Shown here in pieces: positions 48,619 to 52,486 of a stretch of DNA of 52,486 nucleotides (positions within the stretch are counted from its first letter, which is position 1; every line of letters begins with the position of its first letter). The notes under the pieces are model-generated. The model did not search any database and had not been told where the DNA came from. It saw only the letters and a program-made list of their open reading frames with translations. Location of the stretch: positions 1 through 52,486 of the IMG/VR virus record IMGVR_UViG_3300033979_000594, one strand, 5' to 3'. The DNA is from a virus. A program made the position numbers and the translations under genes.

Positions 48619-50487
48619 ATGAAAACAATCAAAATCAAAATCAAACTTACCACTGATCAGGTGCAACTGTGCGATCGCTATTTGGAAGAACTAACATGGT
48701 TGTGGAACTTAACACTTTCTAATCAACTACATAACCATTGCGTGACGTGGTATGCTTGGGCAGCTAAACTCAGTGCTGACTTGGATAAAGCTACTGAAAA
48801 ATTAGACAAGCTTAAACCTGAACAGCAGCAATTAGTAAAGGATTATTACAGGACTAAGGATAAGCCTAGACTGACTAAAAAAGAACAGGAATTAGTGGCT
48901 AAATTTGACATATTTGCCAGATGGAGTTCATTTAGTTTAGATGGGATTATTCCCGTTCCTTTACGGCTGGGGAATAGCGGTTATGAAGGTTTATCCTGTC
49001 AGATAGCCACAGGTGGGAACTACTGGAAGAGAGACGAAAATATCAACATCCCAATTAATACCAAGAAAGGTATTATTCACGTTAAAGGATACAAATTAGT
49101 TAAGGGTGATAAACTTTGGCAACGAATAGAAATAGTCCCCCATAAGTACCGTACATTCCCTGGTGGAAAGTTTGAAGGTAGGGAACTGACTACTTTGGAG
49201 AAACTTGATAACGTGAATGGACTGAACACTTTAAGGGCATTCCAAAATTTACCAGACTTACAAGTTTCCTCTCACTATATAGGCGGACTACTGGCATTTT
49301 TTAAAGAATCATGGTCGGCATTTCTAGACCCTAAAAGGATGAACAGTAGAAAGCCTAAATTCAAAAAAGACAGTGACAAGATTACAACTTTATCTAACAA
49401 TCAGTGTGCGCCTAATAGGATTGACGTTAATAAAAACATAGTTACTGTCACTGGGTTTAGTCCTATTACCATTATTGATAAGAATTGGGTAAAAAGATTG
49501 AACTTGTCTCAAGTTTTACCACGCACATATATGTTAACCCAAAATCCATCAGGGTACTACATTAATATTGTCATTGCTCATCCATTACATGAAGAGAAAA
49601 TCGCGCTGGTAAAGAAATTACCCAAGGTTAAAAAAGAGTTTGGAGAAGATAGTCAAGAGTACGAAGATATCAAATCAAAAATCAAATTTCTTGAACAACA
49701 AATCAAGGAATCATCAATAGTTAAAGGCAAAGATTTAAGTGTGGGTATTGACCCCGGAGTACAGGCTGTTGTGTCTACAGATCATGGTGCTTTATTCCTT
49801 CCTAACCTTACTAGAGAGCGGGTTTCAATTCATATTGAGGAATTACAATCACGCTTAGACAACGCTGAATTAATTAACGATAAAAAGTGGAAAAGTTTGG
49901 GCAACAAGACCCCTAGAATCAAGACAAAGAATGAAACTAAGTTACAGGAAAAAATAAGCCGTCTACACGAACGTGGGGCTAATTCCTCTAATGCTTTTAA
50001 TCATAAGCTATCCACAAGATTATCTCGTACTTATGAACATATTGCCTGGGAAGACACGCAGATTAATAATCTACTAAAACAAGTAGAGCCAAAAGCATTA
50101 CCAGAAGGGGTGGGATATGCTCACAATGGTGCATCGGCTAAACGCGGTTTAAACTGGATTATGCGACAAAGATGTTTAAGCGATTTAAAAGCTAAAACCA
50201 AACAGAAAACAGAAAATAGAGGTGGCAACTTCCATGAACCACCTGCTAACTACAGTTCTCAAACTTGTCATTGTTGTGGACAAAAGGGAGAACGGCGATC
50301 GCAACATGAATTTGTCTGCAAAAACTCTGACTGTAAGTTATTTGACATTCCCCAGCAAGCTGATACTAACGCTGCTAGAAATCATAAGCAAAATGGTGGT
50401 TTTGAACTGGGAGAGGTCAAATATCATAATGTTAAGCTAGTTTATCAAAAGCCTAAAAGATTTAAGAAAAAACGCTTGACAAAGTAA
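48619..50487 (+). CDS. cas12: TnpB-like type V effector (Cas12, V-U group), 622 aa
   Basis: All RuvC catalytic residues are present: D378 in GIDPGVQAVVSTDHG, E478 in IAWEDTQINNL and D582 in DTNAARNH. The zinc ribbon is C550/C553 and C567/C572. The N-terminal 370 residues form the recognition lobe (ELTWLWNLTL start, RKPKFKKDSD segment). Length and layout match compact TnpB-derived type V-U effectors; cyanobacterial V-U2 is my best guess, from memory. It is not Cas12k, which lacks an intact RuvC site. It is followed by a promoter, a structured RNA and a CRISPR array, so it is CRISPR-linked, not a free transposon gene. It probably cleaves DNA. Confidence 0.82.
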   Translation: MKTIKIKIKLTTDQVQLCDRYLEELTWLWNLTLSNQLHNHCVTWYAWAAKLSADLDKATEKLDKLKPEQQQLVKDYYRTKDKPRLTKKEQELVAKFDIFARWSSFSLDGIIPVPLRLGNSGYEGLSCQIATGGNYWKRDENINIPINTKKGIIHVKGYKLVKGDKLWQRIEIVPHKYRTFPGGKFEGRELTTLEKLDNVNGLNTLRAFQNLPDLQVSSHYIGGLLAFFKESWSAFLDPKRMNSRKPKFKKDSDKITTLSNNQCAPNRIDVNKNIVTVTGFSPITIIDKNWVKRLNLSQVLPRTYMLTQNPSGYYINIVIAHPLHEEKIALVKKLPKVKKEFGEDSQEYEDIKSKIKFLEQQIKESSIVKGKDLSVGIDPGVQAVVSTDHGALFLPNLTRERVSIHIEELQSRLDNAELINDKKWKSLGNKTPRIKTKNETKLQEKISRLHERGANSSNAFNHKLSTRLSRTYEHIAWEDTQINNLLKQVEPKALPEGVGYAHNGASAKRGLNWIMRQRCLSDLKAKTKQKTENRGGNFHEPPANYSSQTCHCCGQKGERRSQHEFVCKNSDCKLFDIPQQADTNAARNHKQNGGFELGEVKYHNVKLVYQKPKRFKKKRLTK

Positions 50488-50504
50488 TAAGATTAGGCTA
50501 ATAT
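50476..50504 (+). promoter_or_regulatory. Consensus promoter of tracrRNA candidate
   Basis: TTGACA (50476-50481), 17 bp, TAATAT (50499-50504): a near-consensus sigma-70 promoter overlapping the last codons of the effector. The predicted start is near 50511. Confidence 0.75.
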
Positions 50505-50510
50505 TAAATT

Positions 50511-50684
50511 ACCGCAGTTTGGGCGGGCAGCTAATAATATTAGCTTATGACTTCTAAGGCTTTTGCCTAAAAAGTAAGGGGGAAGGCGACAACCCCCAAA
50601 GACCAGCCGGAACTATGGCTGGCAACTATACCCTCTCTTTTGGCATATCAAAGCTAGGGCAAAAACCCCAGACATTCGCCAAAA
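50511..50684 (+). ncRNA. tracrRNA candidate of the type V locus
   Basis: The predicted transcript folds into successive stems: CCGC/GCGG (50512-50526), GCTAAT/ATTAGC (50529-50543), AGGC/GCCT (50557-50567), GGGGG/CCCCC (50578-50597), CCAGCC/GGCTGG (50603-50622) and TTTTGGC/GCCAAAA (50638-50684). Between the last two, CAACTATACCCTC (50623-50635) pairs with GAGGATAGTTG of repeat 1 (7 + 4 bp with a 2-nt bulge). CCCCAG at 50666-50671 can also pair with CTGGGG of repeat 1. Promoter, structure and anti-repeat together make this a strong tracrRNA candidate. Confidence 0.75.
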
Positions 50685-50772
50685 GCCCAGAACCATGACA
50701 TTGCAAGAGTTTCGCCCAGTTTCTTTTAAAGATTCAAGCTGATTTAAGCGGCTGAAATGAGATTTTTTAATG

Positions 50773-51515
50773 CTTGCAACTAAGACTGGGGACTGAGGAT
50801 AGTTGAAACCCATAGGTGCGGGTCGTGGGTCCACAATCTCTTTGCTTGCAACTAAGACTGGGGACTGAGGATAGTTGAAACACTCTAGCAACCTAACCCT
50901 AGATTCTATCAAAGATCTTGCAACTAAGACTGGGGACTGAGGATAGTTGAAACCTCCTAAGTAAATATTCATTGATGACATAAAGGTAGCATACTTGCAA
51001 CTAAGACTGGGGACTGAGGATAGTTGAAACTTCAAAAAGACTTTCTCTAGCCTTCCTGTGGCTCTGTCTTGCAACTAAGACTGGGGACTGAGGATAGTTG
51101 AAACTAGAAACTGCTAAGTGTTGTAAGCTATCTATAAATTCTTCTTGCAACTAAGACTGGGGACTGAGGATAGTTGAAACTGAACGCCTAAACCTGCTAG
51201 AATCCTTTGCTGAACTTGCAACTAAGACTGGGGACTGAGGATAGTTGAAACAAGTATCGAAAAGCAGGGGAAACTGATTCGCAAGCCTTGCAACTAAGAC
51301 TGGGGACTGAGGATAGTTGAAACTCTGCCAATGAGATTTGGCAACAATTAAAACAATGGTATACTTGCAACTGGGACTGGGGACTGAGGATAGTTGAAAC
51401 AAACCGACTTTGAAGGACTGGGGACTGAGGATAGTTGAAACTAGGCAGTTTAAACCGGGGGGGTTTATGGAATTTAGACTTGCAACTAAGACTGGGGACT
51501 GAGGATAGTTGAAAC
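50773..51515 (+). CRISPR. CRISPR array 1 (37-nt repeat, 10 full plus 1 truncated copy)
   Basis: Repeat 1 is 37 nt, starting CTTGCAACTAAGACTGGGG and ending GATAGTTGAAAC, at 50773, 50845, 50917, 50994, 51068, 51144, 51215, 51287, 51364 (AA to GG variant), 51479, plus a truncated 26-nt copy at 51416-51441 after a 15-nt remnant. Other spacers are 34-40 nt. The plus strand is probably the sense strand because the 3' half pairs with the tracrRNA candidate. The array lies downstream of the type V effector with no Cas1/Cas2 in the window. Confidence 0.95.
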
Positions 51516-51547
51516 TGTAATCGTCTAGCCTGGGAACATATATGCAA

Positions 51548-52486
51548 CTTGCAATTAACTCAGTTCCTCAAGTCCGGTTTCACCTATTACCTAATAGATA
51601 GGCACGCCACAGGAGACAATTCCCTTGCAATTAACTCAGTTCCCCAAGTCCGGTTTCACCAATGACCAGGTGCGCGATCGCACCCCACAAGAGCAAACTT
51701 GCAATTAACTCAGTTCCCCAAGTCCGGTTTCACCTCCAAAAATCTTTACCATACCCCGGAGCATCCTCTCTTGCAATTAACTCAGTTCCCCAAGTCCGGT
51801 TTCACCTCGCCATTGTCCAGACTGGCGTAAATTTCACTCTTGCAATTAACTCAGTTCCCCAAGTCCGGTTTCACCTTGTTTTAGTAGTTGCCAAATTTCC
51901 TTAGCCGTCCTTGCAATTAACTCAGTTCCCCAAGTCCGGTTTCACCTGACAACCTGACATTTTCTATTCTTTTGTCCCTACTTGCAATTAACTCAGTTCC
52001 CCAAGTCCGGTTTCACCTATATAGAGAAGTATAGCGCCAGGCTGTCTTACATCTTGCAATTAACTCAGTTCCCCAAGTCCGGTTTCACCTTGTATGGCTG
52101 CTTATGCCACCTCAAAATCCCTGACTCTTGCAATTAACTCAGTTCCCCAAGTCCGGTTTCACCAGAATATCTCTAGCCATAGATTAGTAAACCAAGTCTT
52201 GCAATTAACTCAGTTCCCCAAGTCCGGTTTCACCTGAGGACGGGCGCGGCGAGATATTCCAGAAGTGGCTTGCAATTAACTCAGTTCCCCAAGTCCGGTT
52301 TCACCAATTTCCACCGGCACTAAATCTAATCTAGGGATATGCGCTTGCAATTAACTCAGTTCCCCAAGTCCGGTTTCACCGATCGCCCATACTTACCTCC
52401 TATTCCCCAATCTATTACTTGCAATTAACTCAGTTCCCCAAGTCCGGTTTCACCTGCCGTATCCCAGATCGTAAGCTGTGTAAAGG
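51548..52486 (-). CRISPR. CRISPR array 2 (37-nt repeat, 13 copies, continues past window)
   Basis: The plus-strand repeat starts CTTGCAATTAACTCAGTTCC and ends CCGGTTTCACC, at 51548, 51624, 51698, 51770, 51839, 51910, 51981, 52053, 52127, 52198, 52269, 52344 and 52418. Spacers are 32-39 nt. The first copy has one variant base (TCCTCAAG). It follows array 1 after a single 32-nt spacer. Reverse-complemented, the repeat holds GACTTGGGGAACTGAG, close to GACTGGGGACTGAG of repeat 1, so the array is probably read from the minus strand, facing array 1. One spacer contains a HIP1 site. Confidence 0.93.

Noticed and set aside
48619-50487. Reading the effector as Cas12k of a CRISPR-associated transposon
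   Set aside because: All three RuvC acidic residues are intact, while Cas12k is degenerate there, and no tnsB, tnsC or tniQ is present.
48619-50487. Reading the effector as an ordinary IS200/IS605 TnpB
   Set aside because: It is longer than usual TnpB (about 400 aa), lacks TnpA and element ends, and lies next to an anti-repeat-bearing RNA and a CRISPR array.
50613-51547. Long minus-strand ORFs with FNYPQSPVLVA repeats across array 1
   Set aside because: These are translations of the CRISPR repeat and spacers, not genes; the same holds for a plus-strand ORF over array 2 at 51662-51904.

Overview
The window looks like part of a cyanobacterial mobile element: a temperate phage, a phage-plasmid or a large prophage. 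The octamer GCGATCGC (HIP1), typical of cyanobacterial DNA, recurs in and between genes. Phage traits are tail or fibre genes, DnaB helicase, thymidylate kinase, Rha and KilA-N antirepressor-type proteins, DNA methyltransferases, an NblA homologue (a phycobilisome-degradation protein carried by several freshwater cyanophages) and dozens of tightly packed small ORFs with 1-14 bp overlaps. No capsid, terminase, integrase or ribosomal RNA gene was seen, so phage versus plasmid cannot be settled here.

Layout. 1-9.2 kb (+): six tail/adhesion-type genes ending in a terminator. 9.2-17.7 kb (-): DUF5895-like protein, DnaB, a probable replisome organiser with a 15-bp minisatellite, and an early-type operon of small proteins. 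17.68-17.83 kb: divergent control region with two TTGTGT/ACACAA dyads between a ribbon-helix-helix-like gene and an XRE repressor. 17.8-22.3 kb (+): regulators, hypothetical proteins, a frameshifted adenine methyltransferase and an ASCH-like protein. 22.7-28 kb: mostly minus-strand small genes including tmk, with plus-strand nblA and a GIY-YIG protein. 28.1-33.5 kb (+): a cassette of small membrane proteins ending in a membrane-anchored P-loop ATPase and an internally deleted copy of it. 33.6-37.6 kb: two related multi-winged-helix proteins, an HNH-like protein and tandem terminators. 37.8-42.8 kb: Rha and KilA-N genes, each with the same ~114-bp structured control region, plus a beta-class methyltransferase.

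The most interesting part is 43.3-52.5 kb. Five genes at 43921-47737, joined by four consecutive 8-bp overlaps, encode a small protein (Cas11 candidate), Csf2/Cas7-like, Csf3/Cas5-like, CysH-like PP-loop and Csf1-like zinc-finger proteins: a type IV-B CRISPR-Cas module without DinG or Cas6. It lies between two degraded copies of the replisome-organiser gene that share about 200 bp of near-identical direct repeat. Csf1 ends in QLSLF, a canonical beta-sliding-clamp-binding motif, as does the 41.1 kb methyltransferase.

Downstream is a 622-aa TnpB-like type V effector (Cas12 of the V-U group) with intact RuvC D/E/D residues and a zinc ribbon. It is followed by a consensus promoter, a strongly structured RNA with an 11-bp anti-repeat (tracrRNA candidate) and a CRISPR array. 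After one 32-nt spacer, that array abuts a second array whose repeat resembles the first only when inverted. The element may therefore carry both an array-less type IV-B complex and one or two compact type V systems, presumably for competition with other mobile elements.
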